Source: CAVVAL01 sp963742725 | Lineage (GTDB): Bacteria > Actinomycetota > Actinomycetes > Mycobacteriales > Cryptosporangiaceae | Reading direction: 5' to 3' | Assembly: GCA_963742725.1 (NCBI GenBank) | Contig: CAVUMX010000001.1 | Span: forward strand, 248,001 to 312,000 | DNA length: 64,000 nt | Part shown: piece by piece, positions 57,072-64,000 of the stretch | Layout: the number at the start of each line of letters is the position of its first letter | Position numbering within the stretch: the first letter of the stretch is position 1 | Made by a program: the position numbers and the translations under genes | Notes under the pieces: model-generated | Told to the model about the DNA's origin: nothing | Databases searched by the model: none | What the model saw: only the letters and a program-made list of their open reading frames with translations

Positions 57072-57418
57072 AACCGAGCGTGACTACGCACAACACCCTT
57101 GGTTACCAGTTCGGCGCGTCGATCCGGCATCCGGTGACGGTTTCGTGACCGCACCGGCAGTTCCCGGCCCGTTACTCGCGGCCACGCCGACACGCCCCGG
57201 CTGAGCTGCGGGTACACCGTCCACTACCGATTGTCCTACCCGGACCTCCGAGAGCGTTTTCCCGCCTGCCGGCGAGGACTGAACCCGTCCGGCGCAACGA
57301 ATTCGACCTTTCTCACGCAACCACCTCTTGACCGCGCTGTGCAACTACCGGCAGGTTGGGTTCGCTCAGGCCGCAGCCCACCACCCGGCGGCCGCACCGT
57401 GAAAGGGACTCCACAGAC
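57072..57418. promoter_or_regulatory. upstream region of the ProX-like gene
   Basis: About 350 bp without a convincing gene between divergent zapE and the ProX-like gene. The part near 57060-57115 is AT-richer, with GGTAAT and GGTTACC sequences; the rest is ordinary high-GC DNA. No riboswitch or strong palindrome was recognised. Confidence 0.5.
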
Positions 57419-58378
57419 ATGGGAGCGAGGACACGTATCCGGCTCGTCGCCAGCCTGGTCGCGCTGAGCCTGGCAGCAGCCGGATGCGGGCTCGCCGACA
57501 ACGACGACGCGACCCCGGCCGCGACCAAGGGCGTCGTCAAGATCGCGATCAACCCCTGGGTCGGTTACGAGGCCAACGCCGCCGTCCTCGCCTACCTGCT
57601 GGAACACGAGCTCGGGTACAAGGTCGAGCGGAAGAAGCTCGCCGAGGCCGACTCGTGGAAGGGCTTCGAGACCGGCCAGGTCGACCTCATCGTCGAGAAC
57701 TGGGGCCACGAAGACCTCAAGGAAGAGTTCATCGCGAAGAAGGGCGTCGCGACCGAGGTCGGCTACACCGGCAACCAGGGCATCATCGGCTGGTACGTGC
57801 CCAAGTGGATGGCCGAGACCTACCCCGACCTGCTGAGCTACCAGGGCCTCAACGACCGCGCCGAACTGTTCCGCACCGACGCCTCGGGCGCCCAGGGCCA
57901 GCTGCTCGACGGCGACCCGTCGTTCGTCACCAACGACGAGTCCCTCGTCAAGAACCTCGGCCTCAACTACAAGGTCGTCTACTCCGGCAGCGAGGACGCC
58001 ACCATCAAGGCCGCCCTCGACGCCGCCAAGAACCGCAAGCCCCTGCTGTTCTACTTCTACGAACCGCAGTGGCTGCACTCCCAGGCCGAGTTCGTCCGCG
58101 TCGGCCTCCCCAAGTACACCGAAGGCTGCGACGCCAAGCCCGAACTCGTGAAGTGCGGCTACCCCGAGTACATCCTCGACAAGATCATGCGCACCGACTT
58201 CGCGCGCAAACACCCCGAGGTGTACGAGCTCGTCGAGAACTTCTCCTGGTCGAACCAGGAACAGAACGAGGTCGCCAACTACATGACCAACGAAGGCATG
58301 ACCGCCGAGCAGGCGGCCGCGAAGTGGGTCGAAGAGAACCGCAACACGTGGGAGATCTGGCTCGCGATCAACAGCTGA
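57419..58378 (+). CDS. glycine-betaine/choline-type ABC substrate-binding lipoprotein (ProX/OpuAC)
   Basis: A 319-residue periplasm-side binding lipoprotein. The signal peptide ends in the lipobox LAAAGCG with the lipid-anchored Cys. VKIAINPWVGYEANAAVLAYLL opens the OpuAC domain; DSWKGFETGQVDLIVENWGH and YFYEPQWLHSQ carry aromatic residues of the kind that cage quaternary amines. No permease or ATPase gene is next to it, so it is a solitary binding protein. The ATG at 57419 has AAAGGGA about 12 nt upstream. Compatible-solute uptake is inferred from the family. Confidence 0.9.
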   Translation: MGARTRIRLVASLVALSLAAAGCGLADNDDATPAATKGVVKIAINPWVGYEANAAVLAYLLEHELGYKVERKKLAEADSWKGFETGQVDLIVENWGHEDLKEEFIAKKGVATEVGYTGNQGIIGWYVPKWMAETYPDLLSYQGLNDRAELFRTDASGAQGQLLDGDPSFVTNDESLVKNLGLNYKVVYSGSEDATIKAALDAAKNRKPLLFYFYEPQWLHSQAEFVRVGLPKYTEGCDAKPELVKCGYPEYILDKIMRTDFARKHPEVYELVENFSWSNQEQNEVANYMTNEGMTAEQAAAKWVEENRNTWEIWLAINS

Positions 58379-58412
58379 GCCGCCCGCCTGAACTGTTCTA
58401 CAGTGGACGGAT

Positions 58413-60032
58413 TCAGCGCCGGGTCGGCACGATGGAAACGGCCGCACCGGCAGGAAGCGTCAGCGTGACACGGCCGTCCACGACCGGGACGTCGCCGGCC
58501 ACGACGGTCACGCCGTCCAGGCCGATCGCGCGGACGTCCACCGCCCGCACCCGCCGCCACTCGGACGGCAGCGCCCACGCCCGCCCGCTGTACCCCGTCC
58601 GGCTGTACGCGACGATCTCGCGCCCGTGCCGCCACAGCGCCGGTACGAACACGTCGTCGCCGTCGCGCAGGATCTCCTCGCCGCGCCGGACGAGCAGACG
58701 GCCGTCCACGTTCGCGCTGGTCACCCCGTCCGAGAAGGTCACGACGCCGCCGGTGGAGGACAGCCGGTCGAGCCGGTTCAGGTAGTACCAGAGCAGCGTC
58801 GTCGTGCAGAACTCCGGCAGGAAGCCGCCGAGCGTCACCGGGTCCCGCTTGATCAGCGACTCCGCCTGCATGCTCGTGCCGAAGCGCGGATCGCCGCCGC
58901 GCCCGCCGATGTGCAGGGCGGCGGGCACCTTCATCGGGTCCACGTCGCGGAAGTGCCACGCCATCGGCTGGAGGCCGAGCATCGGGTCCTTGCGGTAGGA
59001 GTAGGTCAGCTCGGACGTGACGTCGACGCCCCGGTCACGCCAGTACCGGAAGATCTTCTTCTGCGTCGCGATCTCCTGGTCCGTCGTGACGCCGTGGTAC
59101 GGGCTGATCGGATCAGTGCCGAACCCAGGGATGTACTGGTGGAACGCGTCGATGTGCACGGTTCCCGCGCGGCGCAGGTCGGCCATGGCGATCAGCGCGT
59201 CGATGCGCTTCTGGGCAAGTCCGGCGTTCCATTCGAGCGTGTAGCTGATCGGGTAGCCCCAGCGGTACTGCTTGAGCGTGCCGTCCGCGTTGCGGGCGAT
59301 CACGTCCCGCTCCAGGTACGTGTTCCACAGCGGACTCGTCGGACGGATGTCCAGCATGTTGATGTGGAAGCTGATCGTCGTGTCGTAGCGGCGGGCCTCG
59401 CGCATGAACCACTTCAGGCTGGCCAGCGCCGACTCGTCCTGAGGGCGCTTGAGTTTGGGGTTCACCACATCCCAGGCGGGGTAGCCGGTGTCGTGCCCGT
59501 CGTACTGCCATCCGACGAGGTAGAAGATCTTCGGGATGCCGCGCGTCAGGTTGTCGACCTTGCGGACGACGTCCAGGCCCTGCTCGAACGTCAGCGACAC
59601 CGTGCCGGCGTTGTCGGCCATGAACATCTTCATCGTCAGCGTCTGGTGGTAGTCGAGCCGGTACGGCCTGGCCGGGCGCGGCAGCACGGTCAGGGTGACG
59701 TCGTCCGTCCTGGTGACGCCGTCCAGGGTGACGGTCGCGGTGATCGCGGTGGAACCGGCGCCGACGGTTCCGGCCCGGACGGTCGTCCCCGCGACGGCCG
59801 CCATGGCCGGGTCGCCGCTCGTGTACGCGACGGTCGCGCGGCGCAGGTCGGCGCGGCGTCCGTCGCTCATCGTCCCCCGGACCCGCAGGCGCGTCGTGCC
59901 GTCGAGCGCCAGCTCGGTCCGGCCGGCCTCCACCGTGACGGACGCCAGCGTCGCGTGCGGCACGGCCTGGACGGGCGGCGCGACCCCGAGCACCAGGACT
60001 AAGGACGTGAACGCGGCAGCCAGCAGTCGCAT
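58413..60032 (-). CDS. secreted GH101-like putative glycosidase with Ig-like domain
   Basis: A 539-residue secreted protein. GGGGAGG precedes the ATG at 60032; the signal peptide is MRLLAAAFTSLVLVLGVAPP to about VQA. Residues 30-115 form a BIG2-like domain (LRVRGTMSDGRRADL, VTYTSGDP-like AYTSGDPAMAAV). A TIM-barrel-like part follows with KIFYLVGWQYDGHDTGYPAW, ISFHINMLDI and AGTVHIDAFHQYIPG, whose Asp in HIDAF would be the nucleophile if it works like GH101. GH101 enzymes remove O-linked Gal-GalNAc from proteins. The assignment is tentative; it is shorter than classical GH101. Confidence 0.68.
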   Translation of the reverse strand: MRLLAAAFTSLVLVLGVAPPVQAVPHATLASVTVEAGRTELALDGTTRLRVRGTMSDGRRADLRRATVAYTSGDPAMAAVAGTTVRAGTVGAGSTAITATVTLDGVTRTDDVTLTVLPRPARPYRLDYHQTLTMKMFMADNAGTVSLTFEQGLDVVRKVDNLTRGIPKIFYLVGWQYDGHDTGYPAWDVVNPKLKRPQDESALASLKWFMREARRYDTTISFHINMLDIRPTSPLWNTYLERDVIARNADGTLKQYRWGYPISYTLEWNAGLAQKRIDALIAMADLRRAGTVHIDAFHQYIPGFGTDPISPYHGVTTDQEIATQKKIFRYWRDRGVDVTSELTYSYRKDPMLGLQPMAWHFRDVDPMKVPAALHIGGRGGDPRFGTSMQAESLIKRDPVTLGGFLPEFCTTTLLWYYLNRLDRLSSTGGVVTFSDGVTSANVDGRLLVRRGEEILRDGDDVFVPALWRHGREIVAYSRTGYSGRAWALPSEWRRVRAVDVRAIGLDGVTVVAGDVPVVDGRVTLTLPAGAAVSIVPTRR

Positions 60033-60115
60033 CGGAGGACCTCCCCGCCGTGAGCAACAGAGCCGGGCAAGTGAACCAAGATTGTCCCGGTTTCACAACG
60101 GCAGTGATCCGACCT

Positions 60116-60769
60116 CTAGTACAGGCCGGACTCCGTCAGCTCGGTCGCGCCGACGACGATCCGGTGCCGCTGCCCCGACCGGCCCACCACCCGCGACCAG
60201 CTCTCCACCAGCAGTTCGGAGTGCCCCAGCTGGTACGAGAACCCGCCGTACATGCCCGGCACCGGGAACCAGAAGCGCGGATCGGTCACTTCCGTGAGCG
60301 GCCCCAGATCCGGCAACCGCAGCTCGTGCTCCTCGACGAGCTGACCGGCGCGTTCCCGGATCAGAGCGTGGAAGCGCTCCTGGAGTTCGGCGAGCACGTC
60401 GTCCGCGACCGGACGGCGGATCACCGGCCGCAGCGCACCGGTCAGGTGCTGGTGCCCCAGCCGCCCGGCGATGTCGACGGCCCGCTCGCCGTCCGTCGTG
60501 CGCAGGCTCCGCCAGGCGCCCAGCTCGACCAGCCGCAGCACCGTGCCCGTGTCGGCGCCCCGCCACGCCGCCTGATGCAGCGGCGTGAAGCCGCTCTCAC
60601 CGCCGAGCCGCGTCGCGTTCACCCACTCCGCGTTGGTGGCGAGGTAGGCCAGCACCGCCGGCCAGTCGCCCGCGCGGGCCGCGTCGGCGAGCCGGTCACG
60701 CTCGTGCACGATCCCGTTCTTGTACGTCGTGCGCAGCGTCACGCCGTCCCACGTCTGATGCTCTCTCAC
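60116..60769 (-). CDS. ankyrin-repeat protein
   Basis: A 217-residue cytoplasmic protein. Residues 20-110 contain two to three ankyrin repeats: DRLADAARAGDWPAVLAYLA, GFTPLHQAAWRGADTGTVLRL and GERAVDIAGRLGHQHLTGAL. The C-terminal half (VLAELQERFHALIRERAGQLV, GPLTEVTDPRFWFPVPGMYG) is a domain found in other short actinomycete ankyrin proteins; its role is unknown. GTG 60769 is used, but no clear ribosome-binding site is visible. It follows the flavoprotein gene by 45 bp on the same strand and may be in the bkd operon. Confidence 0.82.
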   Translation of the reverse strand: MREHQTWDGVTLRTTYKNGIVHERDRLADAARAGDWPAVLAYLATNAEWVNATRLGGESGFTPLHQAAWRGADTGTVLRLVELGAWRSLRTTDGERAVDIAGRLGHQHLTGALRPVIRRPVADDVLAELQERFHALIRERAGQLVEEHELRLPDLGPLTEVTDPRFWFPVPGMYGGFSYQLGHSELLVESWSRVVGRSGQRHRIVVGATELTESGLY

Positions 60770-60814
60770 CTGCGCACCGTCAACACGATCGTCATGGCAC
60801 TGTTGTACAAGGCC

Positions 60815-61345
60815 CTAGGTAGTGGCCGCCGCAAGAATCGCTGCCCAGGGCAGGTCACGCGCGGGTTCCTCACGTGGCTCGCGCAGCGGCCAGACGTCCT
60901 CGCCGTACACGAACCGCACCCCGGCCGACTCCAGCGCGGCGAGGTGCCCCCGCCACGCCGGATGCCGCGCGTGCGCCGCGTTGACGCGCGGGAACACGAC
61001 GATCCGGACGCCATCGGTGCCGATCGCCTCGCACACCTGGGTCAGCGCCTGGTTGTCGCCGATGCCGAGCGCCAGCTTCGCGACCGTGTTGGCCGTCGCC
61101 GGCGCCACGACGTAGCAGGTCGCGGGCGGGTGCGGACGGTCCTCGTCCGGGAGGCGCGGCGACGACCGGACCGGCAGCCCGGTCGACGCCTCAAGCCGTG
61201 GCAGCTCGCCGAACGGCTCCAGCCAACGCGCCGCGGCCGGCGTCAAGGTCACGCCGACGCGCCATCCGTCCCTCAGCGCGGGCTCGACCAGGCCGGTGCG
61301 CAGCGACTGCACACCGTCCGCCGCGCATCCGACCACCCCCAGCAT
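60815..61345 (-). CDS. flavoprotein of the HFCD family
   Basis: A 176-residue Rossmann-like FMN protein of the HFCD type (PPC decarboxylase / UbiX relatives): LGVVGCAADGVQSLRTGLVE, LTPAAARWLEPFGELP, YVVAPATANTVAKLALGIGDN and VFPRVNAAHARHPAW. The PATANT stretch corresponds to the PXMNXXMW region of Dfp but lacks it, so coenzyme A synthesis is unlikely. The ATG at 61345 overlaps the E2 stop (TGATG), so it is coupled to the dehydrogenase genes. Substrate unknown; an oxidative decarboxylation is possible. Confidence 0.78.
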   Translation of the reverse strand: MLGVVGCAADGVQSLRTGLVEPALRDGWRVGVTLTPAAARWLEPFGELPRLEASTGLPVRSSPRLPDEDRPHPPATCYVVAPATANTVAKLALGIGDNQALTQVCEAIGTDGVRIVVFPRVNAAHARHPAWRGHLAALESAGVRFVYGEDVWPLREPREEPARDLPWAAILAAATT

Positions 61346-62979
61346 CAGACGTCCGGGAGCAGCCGGTGCGGGCTCTCCACCAGGTCAGCCACGTAGCGCA
61401 GGAATCCACCGGCCACGCCGCCGTCGCACACGCGGTGGTCGAAAGACAACGACAACTGCGTCACGGTACGGACGGCGACCGCGCCCTCCACCACCCACGG
61501 CCGTGGCATCAACCGGCCGATGCCGAGGATGGCCGCCTCCGGGTGGTTGATGATCGCGTCCGATCCGTCCACGCCGAACACGCCGTAGTTGTTCAGCGTG
61601 AACGTGCCGCCCGTCAGATCCGCCGGTGCCAGCGTGCCGGCCCTCGCCGCCGCCGTCAGCCGCGCGATCTCGGCGGCCAGGTCGGCGGTGCTGCGCTGGT
61701 CGGCGTCCCGGATCACCGGCACGACGAGGCCGCGGTCGGTCTGAGCAGCGAATCCCAGGTGGACCCGCGCGTGCCGCACCAGCTCGGACGCCTCGACGTC
61801 CACGCTCGAGTTCAGCTCCGGGAACCGCCGCAGGCCCGCGACACAGAACCGGGCCATCAACGCCAGGATCCCGACCCCGGTCGCCGCCTTCGCGTCGAGC
61901 AGGCCTGTGGCGTCCACGTCGACCCACGTCGTCGCGTCGGGGATCTCCCGCCGGCTGCGGCCGAGCTTCTCCGCGACCACGCGCCGCAGACCCCGCAACG
62001 GCACCCGCTCATCCCCTACCATGCCGCCCACACCGCGACCCGCCGCGGGCGCCACGCCAGCATTCGGCGCCAACCCCGCAGCGGGCACCGCATTGGCTGC
62101 CAACCCGGCGGCCGGCGCGGCATTCGACGCCAACCCGGCGGCGGGCGCGGCATTCGACGCCAACCCGGCGCCCGGCGCGGCATTCGACGCCAGCCCACCG
62201 CTCGCCGCGCCGGGCGTCGCCAGGGTGCCCGGCGTTGTCGCGGCTTCGGCGGCCCCGAGTGGCTCGGGCACAGACGGTTGGGCGGCCGCGGCGGCGCGCT
62301 CGACGTCGGCGCGGATGATCAGCCCGCCGCGCCCCGAGCCGTGCAGTGTGGCCAGGTCCAGCCCGTACTCGCGGGCGAGCCGCCGCACGACCGGCGAAAC
62401 AACCGCCGGCTGTACCGCGCCCCCGACCTTCGGACTTTTGAGGGTCGGCGGGACGCCGGAACCCTCAAAAGTCCGAAACTCGGCGGTAGTGGCGGTGCTG
62501 GCGGCGGCCGGGGCGGGGGCGCTGCGCCGGGGGCGGCGGTTGCGGCGCGGCGTCTCCACCGTGCCGTACCCGACGAGCACCGCACCCGACCCCGCCGAGG
62601 CCGCGCCGGCACCGGCCGACCCCGCGCCCGCGCCCGCACCCGCGCCGATCACACCCGCGCCCGCGCCGGCCGCGCCAGCGCCAACTCCCGCGCCACGCGC
62701 AGACCCAGCACCGGCATCCACGACGCGCGCTGACTCGACTCCAGCGGTGGTGCCGATGGAGATGAGCGCGGCGCCGACGTCGACCACCGCGCCCTCGGCG
62801 CCGTGCAGCTCGACGACCTCGCCGGCGTACGGCGATGGCACCTCGACGGTCGCCTTCGCGGTCTCGACCTCCACGACGGGCTGGTCCACCGCGACGGTCT
62901 CCCCGACGGTGACCAGCCAGCGCACGATCTCGGCCTCGGTCAGTCCCTCACCGAGGTCCGGCAGCAGGAAGGTGTTCAC
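61345..62979 (-). CDS. 2-oxoacid dehydrogenase E2 (branched-chain type) with in-frame palindrome insertion
   Basis: A 544-residue dihydrolipoyl acyltransferase. Residues 1-77 are one lipoyl domain (LLPDLGEGLTEAEIVRW; lipoyl Lys in VEVETAKATVEVPSPYAG). A Gly/Ala/Ser linker follows. Residues 168-184 (RTFEGSGVPPTLKSPK region) are encoded by dispersed palindrome copy 4. The E1/E3-binding domain is VSPVVRRLAREYGLDLATL with GSGRGGLIIRADVERA. A second linker has five 10-residue GLASNAAPAA units. The catalytic domain ends with SLSFDHRVCDGGVAGGFLR, where His and Asp catalyse acyl transfer. It works with the E1beta gene 61 bp upstream. GTG 62979 gives MNTFLLPDLGEG. Confidence 0.92.
   Translation of the reverse strand: MNTFLLPDLGEGLTEAEIVRWLVTVGETVAVDQPVVEVETAKATVEVPSPYAGEVVELHGAEGAVVDVGAALISIGTTAGVESARVVDAGAGSARGAGVGAGAAGAGAGVIGAGAGAGAGSAGAGAASAGSGAVLVGYGTVETPRRNRRPRRSAPAPAAASTATTAEFRTFEGSGVPPTLKSPKVGGAVQPAVVSPVVRRLAREYGLDLATLHGSGRGGLIIRADVERAAAAAQPSVPEPLGAAEAATTPGTLATPGAASGGLASNAAPGAGLASNAAPAAGLASNAAPAAGLAANAVPAAGLAPNAGVAPAAGRGVGGMVGDERVPLRGLRRVVAEKLGRSRREIPDATTWVDVDATGLLDAKAATGVGILALMARFCVAGLRRFPELNSSVDVEASELVRHARVHLGFAAQTDRGLVVPVIRDADQRSTADLAAEIARLTAAARAGTLAPADLTGGTFTLNNYGVFGVDGSDAIINHPEAAILGIGRLMPRPWVVEGAVAVRTVTQLSLSFDHRVCDGGVAGGFLRYVADLVESPHRLLPDV
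62041..62190 (-). repeat. five 30-bp repeats in the second E2 linker
   Basis: Three near-identical 30-bp units (62101-62130, 62131-62160, 62161-62190) and two degenerate ones (62041-62100) encode GLASNAAPAA-type decapeptides, giving a flexible linker between the binding and catalytic domains. Confidence 0.9.
62429..62477. repeat. dispersed palindrome copy 4 (inside the E2 coding sequence)
   Basis: Arms TTCGGACTTTTGAGGGT (62429-62445) and complement (62461-62477) with a 15-nt loop lie wholly inside the E2 gene. On the coding strand the frame reads through without a stop (FRTFEGSGVPPTLKSPKV), adding about 17-20 residues to the inter-domain linker. Confidence 0.95.
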
Positions 62980-63040
62980 GGCGTACCCCCAGCCGCGGTC
63001 GACGCGGTGCGCCACACGCACGGCTCCGCCGATACGGCGT

Positions 63041-64000
63041 TCACGACTCGTCCCATTGGAGGGCCGCGACGGCGTCGAGAATGCGGTCGACGTTCGGCAG
63101 GTGGTGGTGTTCCAGCTTCGGCGCCGGGTACGGGATGTCGAAGCCGGTGACGCGGCCGATCGGCGCGTGCAGGTGGTGGAAGCACTGCTCGGTGACGCGC
63201 GCGGCGATCTCGGCGCCGAATCCGGCAAAACCCTGGGCTTCGTGGACGACGACGGCCCGTCCGGTCTTGCGGACACTCGCGCACACGGTCTCGTCGTCGA
63301 ACGGGACGAGGCTGCGCAGGTCGACGACCTCCAGGTCCCAGCCCTCGGCTTCGGCCTCGCGGGCGGCGTCGAGCGCGGTGGGCACTGTGGGCCCGTACGC
63401 GATCAGCGTGGCGGACGTGCCCGTCCGCCGTACCGCCGCCTGGCCGAGAACGGCCGACGAACCGGCGAGGGGAGCCTTCGACCAGTACAGCCGCTTGGGC
63501 TCCAGGAACACGACCGGGTCGGGCGAATCGATCGCGGCCCGGAGCAGCCCGTACGCGTCCTCCACAGTGGATGGCGCCACGACGTGCAGACCCGCCGTGT
63601 GCACGTAGTACGCCTCGGACGAGTCGCTGTGGTGCTCGACCCCGCCGATCCCGCCCGCGTACGGCACCCGGATGACCAGCGGCAGCGAGACACGTCCGCG
63701 CGTGCGGTTCCGCATCTTCGCGACGTGGCTCGTGAGCTGCTCGAACGCCGGGTACGCGAACGCGTCGAACTGCATCTCGACGACGGGCCGCAGCCCGTTC
63801 ATCGCCATGCCGATCGCCGTCCCGAGGATGCCGGCCTCGGCCAGCGGGGTGTCGAAGCACCGCTGCTCGCCGAAATCCCTGGTGATGCCGTCGGTCACCC
63901 GGAACACGCCACCGAGCGGACCCACGTCCTCACCGAAGATCACGACCCGCTCGTCGGCGGCGAGCGCGTCCCGCAGCGCACGGTTGAGCGCCTGCCCCAT
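63041..64000 (-). CDS. branched-chain 2-oxoacid dehydrogenase E1 beta subunit (partial)
   Basis: About 319 residues of a thiamine-diphosphate-dependent E1beta, cut at the right edge; the Met at 64000 is in the conserved QALNRALRDALAADE helix and the true start probably lies just outside. VIFGEDVGPLGGVFRVTDG, FDTPLAEAGILGTAIGMAM, EMQFDAFAYPAFEQL, SLPLVIRVPYAGGIGG with HHSDSSEAYY, and RVTGFDIPYPAPKLE are typical of BkdB/BkdD subunits. It decarboxylates branched-chain 2-oxoacids and supplies starter units for branched fatty acids. E2 follows after 61 bp. E1alpha is expected upstream, out of view. Confidence 0.92.
   Translation of the reverse strand: MGQALNRALRDALAADERVVIFGEDVGPLGGVFRVTDGITRDFGEQRCFDTPLAEAGILGTAIGMAMNGLRPVVEMQFDAFAYPAFEQLTSHVAKMRNRTRGRVSLPLVIRVPYAGGIGGVEHHSDSSEAYYVHTAGLHVVAPSTVEDAYGLLRAAIDSPDPVVFLEPKRLYWSKAPLAGSSAVLGQAAVRRTGTSATLIAYGPTVPTALDAAREAEAEGWDLEVVDLRSLVPFDDETVCASVRKTGRAVVVHEAQGFAGFGAEIAARVTEQCFHHLHAPIGRVTGFDIPYPAPKLEHHHLPNVDRILDAVAALQWDES

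Noticed and set aside
62429..62477. Palindrome in E2 read as an internal transcription terminator
   Set aside because: It is translated in frame and has no T-run; the same sequence occurs elsewhere as a dispersed repeat, so a mobile or repeated element is the simpler reading.
1..64000. Genomic island, phage or plasmid origin of the window
   Set aside because: No integrase, tRNA attachment site, replication or conjugation genes were seen, and GC and codon style look uniform apart from short promoter regions.

Overview
The window is about 72% GC by eye. It has GTG starts, many leaderless-looking genes, an F420-dependent oxidoreductase, a mycothiol-type isomerase domain, an IdeR/DtxR iron box, an HspR (HAIR) box upstream of lon and a ydaO-type c-di-AMP riboswitch. 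All of this points to the chromosome of a filamentous or soil actinomycete (Micromonosporales- or Streptomyces-like). The genus cannot be fixed from the sequence alone. No rRNA, tRNA, CRISPR array, phage or plasmid genes were seen. The only mobile-type DNA is one 168-bp MITE and a family of four dispersed palindromes.

Left part (1-17.4 kb): a truncated LuxR-family ATPase regulator, a secreted GH27 enzyme, a LysE-type exporter with its divergent LysG/ArgP-like regulator, a secreted M4 protease with seven VCBS/FG-GAP repeats, a DUF5999 and a DUF418 protein, and a P-loop kinase/F420 oxidoreductase fusion. A carbohydrate block follows: GH18+CBM35, CBM35x2+FN3x2+PQQ-type dehydrogenase, and a Tat-exported GH95-like enzyme. 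Two DasR-like (dre) sites lie upstream of these CAZyme genes. 17.4-27.8 kb: the MITE; a stand-alone PheRS-like protein with a possible Phe leader peptide; an SGNH hydrolase; an SAM-hydroxide adenosyltransferase; an iron-boxed siderophore-type ABC ATPase coupled to a DUF985 cupin; an epoxide hydrolase with a divergent WYL regulator; an aminotransferase with a repeat tail; and an alginate-lyase-like protein.

27.9-45.4 kb is a catabolic/detoxification island made of several regulator-operator modules. (i) A TetR gene faces a five-gene operon (two MBL hydrolases, a SnoaL-like protein, two SDRs) across two 13-bp operators. (ii) A MarR gene, an MBL protein and an FAD monooxygenase face an Old Yellow Enzyme across two 18-bp operators. 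(iii) A homoprotocatechuate-type meta-cleavage set (LigB dioxygenase, semialdehyde dehydrogenase, FAH isomerase/decarboxylase), an acetoacetate-decarboxylase-like protein plus MarR, and a glutamine-synthetase-like ligase share three copies of one GTTTGG-N2-CCAAAC operator. (iv) A TetR gene and an alpha/beta hydrolase share a 17-bp operator, one copy of which lies inside the hydrolase coding sequence.

45.5-64 kb is more housekeeping-like: lon, an SpoU methyltransferase, a riboswitch-controlled cell-wall hydrolase, two paralogous OmpR-type winged-helix proteins without receivers, a Ser/Thr kinase, a 40-residue Cys-rich protein, a GGDEF protein, ZapE, a solitary glycine-betaine binding lipoprotein and a GH101-like secreted protein. 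Last comes a branched-chain 2-oxoacid dehydrogenase operon (E1beta, E2, flavoprotein) that runs off the right edge. One copy of the dispersed palindrome sits in frame inside the E2 linker, and another supplies the stop codon of the WYL regulator.
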